Part shown: in pieces, positions 25,453 to 33,795 of the stretch
Numbering within the stretch: position 1 is the first letter of the stretch
How the letters are laid out: each line of letters begins with the position of its first letter
DNA from: Vibrio hippocampi
Lineage (GTDB): Bacteria; Pseudomonadota; Gammaproteobacteria; Enterobacterales; Vibrionaceae
Length of the DNA stretch: 64,000 nt
Direction: 5' to 3'
NCBI RefSeq assembly: GCF_921292975.1
Contig: NZ_CAKLCM010000003.1
Coordinates: 62,001-126,000 of the forward strand
Program-made: the position numbers and the translations under genes
The notes under the pieces: model-generated
The model's database searches: none
Seen by the model: only the letters and a program-made list of their open reading frames with translations
What the model was told of the DNA's origin: nothing

Positions 25453-27369
25453 TTACACTTTGAAGCGGCCAATTAGACCTTCAACACGCTCGTTAAGCAG
25501 CATGATGTCCGCAGATTCAGTGACTTGCTTGTCACTCAGTTCGTTCAAAGCCATCACCAAGTCATTGATACGGTGAATGTTCTCATTCACGCTCTGAATA
25601 ACGGTATTTTGCTCACTTGAAGAGGTCGAGATCTCAGCATTGAAGCCGCTGATAGTCTCAATCTGTTGATCCAGTGTTTCTAGCATCGTTACCGCTTGGT
25701 CGACTTGCTCACGAGTATCGTTACAGTTGCGTTTGGTATGTTCGATAGAAGAAACCAGACGCTCAGACTTATCTTGAAGTTTCGTGAGTGCATTTTCGAT
25801 TTCAGAGGTACTGACTTGAGTACGATTCGCAAGGGCACGAACTTCATCGGCAACGACCGCGAAACCACGACCATGTTCACCTGCACGTGCTGCCTCAATC
25901 GACGCGTTCAGTGCCAGTAGGTTAGTCTGCTCTGCAATGCTACCGATCACATTAACGATAGACTGAATGCTTTGCGTTTCGTCTGCCATTTCAGCGATAT
26001 CTTCCGATGTGCTGGCAATTTGTTGCTCTAGGTCAACGATATGCTGCTGAGTAACGCTGTTGATCTGTTTGGTTTCATCACTGTAATCAGACGCTTTGTT
26101 TGCAGCTTCTGCAGCGGAACCAGAGTGTTGCTCAACCACCACAGAAGAGTTTGATAGCTCATCAATCGCAGTCACGATCTGAGTGGTTTCGTTGGTGTGC
26201 GTTTCCAACGTGTGGTGTGTATGCTTAGAGCCTTCTTCGATGATTCGAGTCTTGCTGCCCAACTCAGTCGTCGCTGCACGGACATCGCGCAACATCACCT
26301 GTAGACCATCAATGAATTGGTTGATGCTGAGCGCAATCTGACCTAGGTCATCGGTGCTTTTCACTTCTAAACGCTGGGTTAGGTCACCATTACCACGAGC
26401 AAGGTCGTTCACGATCGCTTTTAGAGACTGAATTGGCTGATAAAGTTTATTTAGAATCAGAATCACTGCAGCGATAGAAACTAGAATCGCTAAAAGGATA
26501 GTAAAGATGGCTTTTTGGCTTGCAGCGGTGAGATCAGACAGCGCGATGTCTTTGTTTACTGCCACAACCATTTGCCATGTCGTTTGCTTGCCCAGTTCGA
26601 TAGGCTTTGTCACCACTAGCGAGTCAACGCCATTGATATTGCTCTCTGAGAACTGACCTGGATTTGCAACAAACTGGTTTACTTGGTTTGCAAGAATAGA
26701 GTCTTGAACGTTAGTTTGCGCATTGACACCTTCAAGAGTCGACGCAACCACCATGCCTTTTTCATCAATCACAAACGCTTTTGCTTCACTGATGTAGTTC
26801 AAGCCTTCGAGCTCTTCCCTTACCTTATTGAAACGAATGTCCGCCATGATAACGCCGTTACCTAAGTTGTAGGTCACACCGATCATTGGAGTTTGGTCAC
26901 TCTTTGTGAAGAAAAGGTCACTGAGTGACAGACCAGACTGACGCTTTGAACCAGAATACCAAGGACGAGTTCGAGGGTCGTACTTGCTCTTGATGCCAAC
27001 ACCGTTAGGGAAAGATTCAGAAGGGCGCGAAGTATAAGAAGAGCCGTCATCATAGCCGACGAACATTTTATCGACACCACCAACCTGATAAGCAATATGC
27101 ATCAACGTTTCTTGAGGCACATGGTCGACTTTTCCCGATTTTAGTTCATCAGCAACGGCATTAACCGCGTCAATGGTTCGCTGTACCTGATCCTCTAGTT
27201 GAGTCACTTCGCGAGATAGGGAGGCATCAATGTTACCAAGGATGCGTTGGTTAACTTGGTCTTGCAACGAATTATACGACAGCACGCTGGTCGCGATTAG
27301 CGAAACAGCGGTGGTAATTGTGGTAGCAAGTATTAGTTTAGACTTAAAGCCCAATTTCATTACGTTCAT
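25453..27369 (-). CDS. Methyl-accepting chemotaxis protein with dCache sensor
   Basis: This 638-residue receptor has a first membrane helix (residues 11-32), a periplasmic double-Cache domain to about residue 280, a second helix (about 285-305), HAMP, and a cytoplasmic signalling domain with the conserved hairpin tip ([19 protein letters not shown]). The sensor contains Tyr130, Arg135, Trp137 and Tyr138 spaced as in dCache domains that bind amino acids, so an amino acid ligand is predicted rather than a sugar. It would signal through CheW and CheA. The start at 27369 has GGAG 13 bases upstream; Met-4 is an alternative. Confidence 0.9.
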   Translation of the reverse strand: MNVMKLGFKSKLILATTITTAVSLIATSVLSYNSLQDQVNQRILGNIDASLSREVTQLEDQVQRTIDAVNAVADELKSGKVDHVPQETLMHIAYQVGGVDKMFVGYDDGSSYTSRPSESFPNGVGIKSKYDPRTRPWYSGSKRQSGLSLSDLFFTKSDQTPMIGVTYNLGNGVIMADIRFNKVREELEGLNYISEAKAFVIDEKGMVVASTLEGVNAQTNVQDSILANQVNQFVANPGQFSESNINGVDSLVVTKPIELGKQTTWQMVVAVNKDIALSDLTAASQKAIFTILLAILVSIAAVILILNKLYQPIQSLKAIVNDLARGNGDLTQRLEVKSTDDLGQIALSINQFIDGLQVMLRDVRAATTELGSKTRIIEEGSKHTHHTLETHTNETTQIVTAIDELSNSSVVVEQHSGSAAEAANKASDYSDETKQINSVTQQHIVDLEQQIASTSEDIAEMADETQSIQSIVNVIGSIAEQTNLLALNASIEAARAGEHGRGFAVVADEVRALANRTQVSTSEIENALTKLQDKSERLVSSIEHTKRNCNDTREQVDQAVTMLETLDQQIETISGFNAEISTSSSEQNTVIQSVNENIHRINDLVMALNELSDKQVTESADIMLLNERVEGLIGRFKV

Positions 27370-28350
27370 AGCAGTGTTAATACTCCGTATCTCATTTAAT
27401 CTGATCGAAGTGAGCCTCGTTGTATCTCAGCTCAATTTATTTTTATTATTGATTTAGCGAGTTAGAGAGAGGATTGTTCATACGCTCTCTAGATCGACCA
27501 AATGCTTTTTGACGGTCAACTGATTAACATCAGTATCGTTCAATATTTTTATCCACTCGGGACGTTGAATCGCCAGCATCGCTTTTAATTTAATCGATGG
27601 TTGCCTTCTATTTCGACTGATGGGTGGTGATCTTTAGTGGCTTGTACTACTTTTCTGTCAGAAAATGGGGTAAAGATCCAATAATGACTGATGAATTAAA
27701 GAGTTACACCTAAAAGTTCTTCTTCTCTCTTCGTTGCTAGCTTGGCAGTGAACCAAAAACAGTAGAAAGCACCTCGCTGATTTCGAGCATACCAATGATT
27801 AAACTGACGAGAGAAGCACCCATAACGACCGAAACGTCACTGTGATCGCAGTTAAGTCATACAATAACGGTAAGCAGATAGATCAGGCATATCCCGAGAT
27901 TTGAATCATATAGGGGATATCTCCGTAAGACAATTCAGCTAAAAGTTGTAGGAAATCACATAAACTCTTTAAATTACAACCAATTATATTGATAAACATA
28001 AAAACACCGATATAAGTGATGTATAAAATTGTGTCAAAAAATTGATCTGAGTCGCATTAATTTTATTTGTAATACATTAAGATTAATGCCGTTCAAATAG
28101 AGCCTTATTCCATTATAGTAATGGTCTAAACCCTTGTATGACGGGGGTTGTGTGCAGTTTACATTTAATAGTGAGTTGCATATGACACTGAGTGCTTATT
28201 TGATCTCTATTGTCAATCGTCTGGTGTGACACCCCAACATCATGCTATTGCATAAGGTGATTTTTAGAATTCAGCTAAGGCGCAAATTTATGCGATTTGG
28301 CATAACCAAATTGTTCTTCTTGACCCCAAGCGAGAAGAATGATGTAAAAC
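27370..28350. other. Long intergenic region, part one
   Basis: About one kilobase without a supportable gene follows the chemoreceptor start. The minus strand carries a 28-codon hydrophobic open frame near 27735-27821 that may be a gene remnant, but nothing in it was recognised. Operator-like half-sites occur at 27854-27864 (AAGTCATACAA) and 28134-28144 (TTGTATGACGG). Confidence 0.4.
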
Positions 28351-28494
28351 CTACCTTGATAAATAATAAGAGACGGTGCTTCTAGTACACCTCTCACACC
28401 CCCACAGTCTAAGTTGACGTCACTCAGCTAAGATTATGGATCTCCTAATGTCGTTTACCCTCATACTATTACAGGTGGTATGAGGGTTTTTTTT
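28351..28494 (+). ncRNA. Candidate small RNA ending at an orphan terminator
   Basis: A strong terminator at 28457-28494 has no gene in front of it. A possible promoter (TTGACC at 28320-28325, 17-base spacer, TGTAAA at 28343-28348) would give a transcript of about 145 bases. No known RNA family was recognised. The start is a guess; the end is well defined. Confidence 0.4.
28457..28494 (+). terminator. Orphan Rho-independent terminator
   Basis: CCCTCATAC and GTATGAGGG form a nine-bp stem with an 11-base loop followed by eight Ts. It is 310 bases upstream of the symporter gene and not behind any coding sequence on this strand. Confidence 0.88.
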
Positions 28495-28679
28495 GTTCAA
28501 CTAGTCCTACAATATTAGCGTTAAATTCATTTAACTCTTTAAACATTTAGTAATTATTTTATTGAGTTACCTGCACGGTTATAGTGCATTTGCTGCTCAA
28601 TTCGCCTCAAATTCCCCCAAAACATCACATTTTGTAATGATTTTTTGTGAAATAATGTTTAAAATATGAGGCAGCTAAA

Positions 28680-28690
28680 ATGTCATACAA
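28680..28690. promoter_or_regulatory. Candidate operator, distal copy, symporter promoter
   Basis: ATGTCATACAA, identical to the copy at 25322-25332. Confidence 0.4.
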
Positions 28691-28733
28691 TAGATAGACC
28701 TCTAATCATGATCGAGGTCACGCATTTATTATA

Positions 28734-28744
28734 TTGTAGTACAA
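28734..28744. promoter_or_regulatory. Candidate operator, proximal copy, symporter promoter
   Basis: TTGTAGTACAA is a perfect palindrome around one central base, 60 bases before the start codon. Perfect symmetry makes it the best single operator candidate in the set. Confidence 0.5.
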
Positions 28745-28804
28745 AATGCATTTGTGGCTGTTATAGTCACACCCAATCGAATAACTCATCAGAAGGTTTT
28801 CACG

Positions 28805-30583
28805 ATGGATCTCAATGTTTTTATTGTAGGTATCTACTTCCTATTCTTGATTGCAATAGGTTGGATGTTCAGAACATTCACTAGTACAACTAGTGATTAT
28901 TTCCGAGGCGGCGGTAGCATGCTTTGGTGGATGGTAGGCGCAACAGCGTTTATGACCCAGTTTTCTGCTTGGACCTTTACCGGTGCAGCAGGTAAAGCTT
29001 ATGCGGATGGTTTTGCGGTAGCAGTTATCTTCTTAGCAAACGCTTTTGGCTACTTAATGAACTACCTATACTTTGCGCCAAAATTCCGCCAACTTCGTGT
29101 TGTTACGGTAATTGAAGCAATTCGTATGCGCTTTGGTAAGTTCAATGAGCAAGTATTTACTTGGTCTGGTATGCCAAACAGTGTTATCTCAGCAGGTATC
29201 TGGCTAAATGGTCTAGCGATCATCGCATCGGGTATCTTCGGCTTTGACATGACGACAACAATTATCCTAACTGGTCTTGTTGTTCTAGTAATGTCTGTAA
29301 CTGGCGGCTCTTGGGCGGTTATCGCATCTGACTTCATGCAGATGGTTATCATCATGTCGGTTACCGTGACTTGTGCTGTTGTTGCTATTATTCAAGGCGG
29401 CGGTGTTGGCGAGATCGTGAACAACTTCCCTGTACAAGAAGGTGCATCATTCGTTTCAGGTAACAACCTAAACTACCTAAGCATCTTTGGTATCTGGGCA
29501 TTCTTTATCTTCTTCAAGCAGTTCAGCATCACCAACAACATGCTTAACTCTTACCGTTACCTAGCGGCGAAAGACTCTAAGAACGCGAAAAAAGCAGCAC
29601 TTCTAGCTTGTATCCTTATGACTATGGGTCCACTAATTTGGTTCATGCCATCTTGGTTTATCGCAGGTCAAGGTGTAGACCTAGCCGCTCAGTACCCAGA
29701 TGCGGGTTCTAAAGCGGGTGACTTTGCTTACCTATACTTCGTTCAAGAGTACATGCCTGCAGGTATGGTTGGTCTACTGATTGCTGCAATGTTTGCTGCA
29801 ACTATGTCTTCTATGGACTCAGGTCTAAACCGTAACTCTGGTATCTTCGTTAAGAACTTCTACGAGCCGATTCTACGTCCACAGGCGTCTGAAAAAGAGC
29901 TAGTACTTGTTTCTAAGCTAACGTCTACTTTCTTCGGTATCGCAATCATCCTAGTCGCGTTGTTCATCAACTCGCTAAAAGGTCTGAGCCTGTTCGATAC
30001 CATGATGTACGTTGGTGCCCTAATCGGCTTCCCAATGACTATCCCTGCATTCTGTGGTTTCTTCATCAAGAAGACGCCAGACTGGGCTGGTTGGGGTACG
30101 CTAGTAATGGGTGGTATCGTTTCTTACTTCGTTGGTTTTGTTATCAATGCAGAAATGGTACAAGGCTGGTTTAACCTAGAGCCTCTAACGGGTCGTGAGT
30201 GGTCAGATCTTAAAGTGGCTATCGGTCTAATCGGTCACCTAATCTTTACAGCTGGCTTCTTCTGCCTATCGACTCTGTTCTACAAGCCTCTATCTGACGA
30301 GCGTCAGCAAGACGTAGACAAGTTCTTCGAAAACCTAGACACGCCACTAGTGGCAGAGTCTACAGCTCAGAAGAAACTGGACAACAAACAGCGTCGTATG
30401 CTTGGTTCACTAATCGCAGTCGCGGGTGTCGGTGTAATGGCTATGTTCCTACTACCAAACCCACTATGGGGTCGTCTAGTGTTCATCTTGTGTGGTGCAA
30501 TCGTAATGGGTGTAGGTCTGTTGCTTGTTAAAGCCGTTGATGAGACTGTTGAAAATGCTTCTGATGATGAAGCGACAGCATAA
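28805..30583 (+). CDS. Sodium:solute symporter (SSS family), ToaA/ToaB-type alginate-sugar transporter
   Basis: This 592-residue inner-membrane symporter starts at the ATG at 28805 (MDLNVFIVG), which has AGAAGG eight bases upstream; an in-frame start at 28754 lacks such a site. The fold is the many-helix SSS type, with the first helix beginning at residue 4 and a long charged C-terminus. It is by eye about 85-90 percent identical to the truncated copy at 2-1597. Vibrio relatives import the alginate monomer DEH with sodium. It has its own terminator and appears monocistronic. Two operator candidates lie upstream, suggesting induction by alginate products. Confidence 0.9.
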   Translation: MDLNVFIVGIYFLFLIAIGWMFRTFTSTTSDYFRGGGSMLWWMVGATAFMTQFSAWTFTGAAGKAYADGFAVAVIFLANAFGYLMNYLYFAPKFRQLRVVTVIEAIRMRFGKFNEQVFTWSGMPNSVISAGIWLNGLAIIASGIFGFDMTTTIILTGLVVLVMSVTGGSWAVIASDFMQMVIIMSVTVTCAVVAIIQGGGVGEIVNNFPVQEGASFVSGNNLNYLSIFGIWAFFIFFKQFSITNNMLNSYRYLAAKDSKNAKKAALLACILMTMGPLIWFMPSWFIAGQGVDLAAQYPDAGSKAGDFAYLYFVQEYMPAGMVGLLIAAMFAATMSSMDSGLNRNSGIFVKNFYEPILRPQASEKELVLVSKLTSTFFGIAIILVALFINSLKGLSLFDTMMYVGALIGFPMTIPAFCGFFIKKTPDWAGWGTLVMGGIVSYFVGFVINAEMVQGWFNLEPLTGREWSDLKVAIGLIGHLIFTAGFFCLSTLFYKPLSDERQQDVDKFFENLDTPLVAESTAQKKLDNKQRRMLGSLIAVAGVGVMAMFLLPNPLWGRLVFILCGAIVMGVGLLLVKAVDETVENASDDEATA

Positions 30584-30616
30584 AGCTAATAGGACGATAA
30601 GTCTTAATTAATCCAT

Positions 30617-30646
30617 AAGCGGCTGATTATCAGCCGCTTTTTTTTG
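30617..30646 (+). terminator. Terminator of the second symporter
   Basis: AAGCGGCTGA and TCAGCCGCTT form a ten-bp stem with a three-base loop, then eight Ts. Confidence 0.93.
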
Positions 30647-30756
30647 GTTTATTGCTGGAATCATAACAAGGTGAGTTTAACCTACCTCTAAACGAGCAGC
30701 GGTCGCTGTTAGCTCGTCATTCTTGTCCTTTTTATCATGAATCAATCTATCGTAGA

Positions 30757-31161
30757 TTAATCGTCGCCACCATCGTCATCACTATCGATGATGTCATCGT
30801 TGACATCTGAAGCATCAGAATAGCCATCATCACTTTCACTGTCAGCAATGGACTTCTTGCTGTTTAGGGTATGAAACTTCTTTCTATCCCGTGCAAGGTG
30901 AACATATTTCATCCATGCCTTTTCTATCTTACTCTCTGGCGCTTTTTCCAGAGCGAGTACCTGTAAGAACTGTTGTTCTAATTCGGTTTCGGGTCGTAGC
31001 TCGCCCGATTCAAGTAAGCTTAACGTATCACCATAACGGATCAGGATATCCTCTTCAGCAATGGTGAAATCACCGGATTTTGCAAACCCACGGCGAAATT
31101 TTTTATTGTCATAAAACGGCTTTTTTCCTAGCCGAAAGTCTGTATTAGAGAAATTAGACAT
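30757..31161 (-). CDS. maoP: MaoP/YifE-family (DUF413) protein
   Basis: This 134-residue cytoplasmic protein matches the DUF413 family from memory of E. coli YifE: FYDNKKFRRGFAKSGDFTI, an ILIRYG segment, EKAWMKYV and KKFHTL all have counterparts. MaoP in E. coli helps organise the Ori macrodomain of the chromosome. The C-terminal 30 residues are an unusually acidic Asp/Ser tail, somewhat longer than in E. coli. It stands alone between an alginate transporter and DNA repair genes. Family assignment is firm; a chromosome-organising role here is inferred. Confidence 0.85.
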   Translation of the reverse strand: MSNFSNTDFRLGKKPFYDNKKFRRGFAKSGDFTIAEEDILIRYGDTLSLLESGELRPETELEQQFLQVLALEKAPESKIEKAWMKYVHLARDRKKFHTLNSKKSIADSESDDGYSDASDVNDDIIDSDDDGGDD

Positions 31162-31561
31162 AGCACCCTCAATTCAATAACGATAACCATTGGACTTTGC
31201 CAATTATGACCGGACAAACCATAACCAAAAAAATTATAGCCAGTGCTGTGAATTTTTCTAACTGTTGATTTACGCGGCTAGTAAGTCGTATTGATTAGTT
31301 AAATAACGGATGGTCAGAGCACCAGTTTTATCGAGTTACCCACGGTATCGGTGGTCGCTTGAACGACAGGTGCAGTGATTAAAAGAGATAAGACCAACCA
31401 GTTTGTTTGCTGATACTTTTACCGGATAGCTTTAAATATTCATGACTGAACCGTGAAGTTTTTGTGGCGCTGATTGAGTTCCGAAAATGGCTACGAGTCA
31501 CTTTAATATAAGGTACACTTTGGGTAAGTTTTTATACGGTGTTCAATAGGATTCGACACAG
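31162..31561. other. Intergenic region upstream of the AlkA-like gene
   Basis: This 400-base divergent region presumably carries the promoters of maoP and the repair operon. No Ada-type operator or other motif could be identified. Confidence 0.45.
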
Positions 31562-32929
31562 ATGAGAGTGGCGCAGGATTTACAACAATATCGGACCGCA
31601 CGTTTATCAAGAGATGCACGCTTTGACGGAGCGTTTTTCGTTGCTGTCAAAACAACGGGCATATTCTGTCGCCCAATCTGTCCTGCAAAGCTACCAAAAG
31701 AAGACAATGTTGAGTACTTTGACCACGCGCCAGCCGCTATTCAAGCGGGTTATAGACCCTGTTTGCGATGCCGACCGGATAGCGCGCCCGAGTCTTGGGC
31801 TTGGAAAGGTACAGAAACCAGTTTTCAGCGTGGGCGTGCATTGGTAGAGGCGGGAGCATTGAATCAAGGAAACATCGAAGATTTGTGTCAGAGGCTGGGT
31901 ATATCGAGTCGTTACTTTAGACAACTGTTCCAAACTCATCTCGGTATGTCGCCAAAGATGTATAGCCAGTATCATCAATTAATGTTCGCGAAACAACTGC
32001 TACACGACAGTCACCTTGCGATTGGAGAGGTGGCCTATGCTTGTGGTTTTAATAGCGTAAGGCGCTTTAATGATGCGTTTAAGAAATATCTTCATTTGAC
32101 ACCGACTCAGGTACGAAAACAGTTATCTGTGCAGCCGCGACAAAATGTGCTTTATCTCAGTTATCGCGGAGACTTTGCTTGGGAATGGTTACTCAATTTC
32201 TATCAACTTAGAGCGATTGAAGGCGTTGAGTCTGTGGATAGTGAAAGTTATCAACGCTTTGTCGATCTAGAAGGTGACTTGGCTTGGTTCCGAATCAGCA
32301 AAAATAGGCTTAAAAACAAGAGTATAAAGGTAGAATTTAAACTCGATGATGCCACAAAGTTGTATTCTCTGATCGATAAAATTAAGTCCTTGTTTGATAT
32401 CAATGCGGATACGCAGCATATCGAGGCGCATTTAGTGGCTCAAGACAAAAAGATTGTGCGTATCCCAGGAATTCGAGTGCCCGGTGTGTGGTCTGTTTGG
32501 GAGGCAGGGGTTCGAGCGATTCTAGGTCAGCAAGTATCTGTGAAAGCGGCGATCGGTCAATTAAATCTACTTTGCCAAACCCTCAACTATTCTTTGTCAC
32601 AACAGCTCGTTTTTCCACCTCCTGATCTGTTAGCAAATGCGGATCTCAGCTTCTTGCGGATGCCCGAACAGCGCAAACAAACGCTTAAGAGGTTTGCTCA
32701 ATACATGTGTCAATCTGAGTCATTAGATATTGAGGACTGGCTGAATATTAAGGGTATTGGTCCATGGACGGTCAATTATGTGCGTATGCGTGCTGGACAT
32801 GATCCGGATGTCTTTCTTGATGGTGATCTTGTGGTTAAAAAGTATCTCACGCAGCACTTAACAAACGCTCAGGCAAATTTTTCACCTTGGGGCAGTTATG
32901 CCACTTTACACTGTTGGAGTCATTATTAA
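31562..32929 (+). CDS. Ada N-domain / AraC / AlkA fusion, 3-methyladenine DNA glycosylase
   Basis: This 455-residue repair protein has three parts. Residues 1-80 are the Ada methyl-phosphotriester domain with zinc ligands Cys36, Cys40, Cys67 and Cys70. About residues 85-185 form an AraC-type DNA-binding domain. The rest is an AlkA-like N domain and a helix-hairpin-helix glycosylase, with [10 protein letters not shown] followed by the catalytic Asp region ([10 protein letters not shown]). It should sense methylated DNA through Cys36 and excise alkylated bases. The stop codon overlaps the next start by one base (TAATG), coupling it to the alkyltransferase, so together they rebuild an adaptive-response pair. 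Confidence 0.9.
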   Translation: MRVAQDLQQYRTARLSRDARFDGAFFVAVKTTGIFCRPICPAKLPKEDNVEYFDHAPAAIQAGYRPCLRCRPDSAPESWAWKGTETSFQRGRALVEAGALNQGNIEDLCQRLGISSRYFRQLFQTHLGMSPKMYSQYHQLMFAKQLLHDSHLAIGEVAYACGFNSVRRFNDAFKKYLHLTPTQVRKQLSVQPRQNVLYLSYRGDFAWEWLLNFYQLRAIEGVESVDSESYQRFVDLEGDLAWFRISKNRLKNKSIKVEFKLDDATKLYSLIDKIKSLFDINADTQHIEAHLVAQDKKIVRIPGIRVPGVWSVWEAGVRAILGQQVSVKAAIGQLNLLCQTLNYSLSQQLVFPPPDLLANADLSFLRMPEQRKQTLKRFAQYMCQSESLDIEDWLNIKGIGPWTVNYVRMRAGHDPDVFLDGDLVVKKYLTQHLTNAQANFSPWGSYATLHCWSHY

Positions 32930-33408
32930 TGAAGTACTACACCACAATGGAGAGCCCTTTGGGGACTGTCACCATACAGACCACCGATATCGGTCTTACT
33001 GGAATTTGGTTTGAAAATCACACCACCATGCCAAGCGAGTTGGGTGAGCACAACCAGCAACATGAAGTGTTACGGCTTGCAAAGCAGCAGTTACAGGCGT
33101 ATTTCGCAGGTCAACTCACTCAATTTGATCTTCCTTTAGCAGCAACGGGAACGGCATTTCAGCAGCAAGTTTGGCAGGCATTGACCGAGATTGAGTTTGG
33201 AGAATCGTTAAGCTACCAGCAACTCGCCAACCGTATTGGTAATCCTAAAGCGGTCAGAGCCGTGGGAGCCGCCAATGGAAAGAACCCGATATCTATTGTC
33301 GTGCCTTGTCATCGCGTCATCGGCGCCAACGGTTCGTTGACGGGTTATGCTGGAGGCATTGAGGTCAAAAAGCAGTTATTAAAACTTGAAAACATCGATA
33401 TTAAGTAA
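32929..33408 (+). CDS. ogt: Methylated-DNA-protein-cysteine methyltransferase
   Basis: This 159-residue protein carries the active site PCHRV with acceptor Cys127, preceded by the DNA-binding helix containing NPKAVRAVG. It removes methyl groups from O6-methylguanine in a single-use reaction. I chose the ATG at 32929, which overlaps the stop of the upstream glycosylase gene. Length fits an Ogt/Ada C-terminal domain without an extra regulatory domain; that part is supplied by the upstream fusion protein. Confidence 0.92.
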   Translation: MKYYTTMESPLGTVTIQTTDIGLTGIWFENHTTMPSELGEHNQQHEVLRLAKQQLQAYFAGQLTQFDLPLAATGTAFQQQVWQALTEIEFGESLSYQQLANRIGNPKAVRAVGAANGKNPISIVVPCHRVIGANGSLTGYAGGIEVKKQLLKLENIDIK

Positions 33409-33481
33409 GCGTGTACCGCATTATTATACTGTCGCATGATATGAAATCAGATCGGATAAAATTGGAATTTACTAGCGCTGA

Positions 33482-33494
33482 TTGCATTATGCAA
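33482..33494. promoter_or_regulatory. LuxO-type binding site, distal
   Basis: TTGCATTATGCAA is a perfect palindrome matching the LuxO site TTGCAWWWTGCAA, about 150 bases upstream of the qrr start. Confidence 0.75.
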
Positions 33495-33553
33495 AAGCGG
33501 TTTTCGCATAATGCTCCATATTTTGCAAAAGTTATTGATAGCTAGGTGCCATA

Positions 33554-33568
33554 TTGCGCATATTTCAA
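33554..33568. promoter_or_regulatory. LuxO-type binding site, proximal
   Basis: TTGCGCATATTTCAA is an imperfect LuxO-like site about 77 bases upstream of the qrr start, a usual enhancer distance for a sigma-54 activator. Confidence 0.55.
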
Positions 33569-33611
33569 ACAAATAGACGTGAAAAGTTTATAAAACACAG
33601 GTATGACAAGT

Positions 33612-33628
33612 TGGCACGATAGGTGCAT
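33612..33628 (+). promoter_or_regulatory. Sigma-54 promoter of qrr
   Basis: TGGCACGATAGGTGCA has the invariant GG (33613-33614) and GC (33625-33626) ten bases apart, the -24/-12 arrangement read by RpoN. Transcription would start near 33638. Confidence 0.85.
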
Positions 33629-33637
33629 TAGTTATAG

Positions 33638-33748
33638 TGACCCTTATTAAGCCGAGGGTCACCTAGCCAACTGACGTTGTTAGTGAACCCTTTATTGTTC
33701 ACAATTGTATATAACCAGTCACCCTGTTTTGTGGCTGGTTTTTTTTTG
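33638..33748 (+). ncRNA. qrr: Qrr quorum-regulatory small RNA
   Basis: This roughly 110-base RNA contains the hallmark Qrr core GCCAACTGACGTTGTTAGTG at 33666-33685, used to pair with luxR/hapR, luxO and other target mRNAs together with Hfq. A 5' hairpin is formed by GTGACCC and GGGTCAC, and the 3' end is a terminator whose arms AACCAGTCAC and GTGGCTGGTT precede eight Ts. A sigma-54 promoter and LuxO-type sites lie upstream, so it should be made at low cell density when LuxO is phosphorylated. It is not next to luxO here, so it is one of the dispersed copies. The copy number (qrr2 to qrr5) cannot be assigned from this window. Confidence 0.93.
33713..33748 (+). terminator. Terminator of qrr
   Basis: A ten-bp stem with one G-T pair and an eight-base loop is followed by eight Ts. 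It forms the Hfq-binding 3' end of the small RNA. Confidence 0.92.
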
Positions 33749-33795
33749 CTTTTTTATCGCTAGTTGCCTCTGTCGTGCTGATCACTCATTTGGTG

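Larger units (their letters stand above)
28495..28804 (+). promoter_or_regulatory. Upstream region of the second symporter
   Basis: This 310-base region separates the orphan terminator from the symporter start. It holds two candidate operators (28680-28690 and 28734-28744) and an AGAAGG ribosome site at 28791-28796, eight bases from the ATG at 28805. Confidence 0.5.

Noticed and set aside
27735..27821. 28-codon hydrophobic minus-strand frame
   Set aside because: Too short to support, with no ribosome site and a stop shortly upstream; at most a remnant.
28453..28494. Second Qrr-like RNA
   Set aside because: The segment lacks the Qrr core and a sigma-54 promoter, so the orphan terminator does not mark another Qrr.
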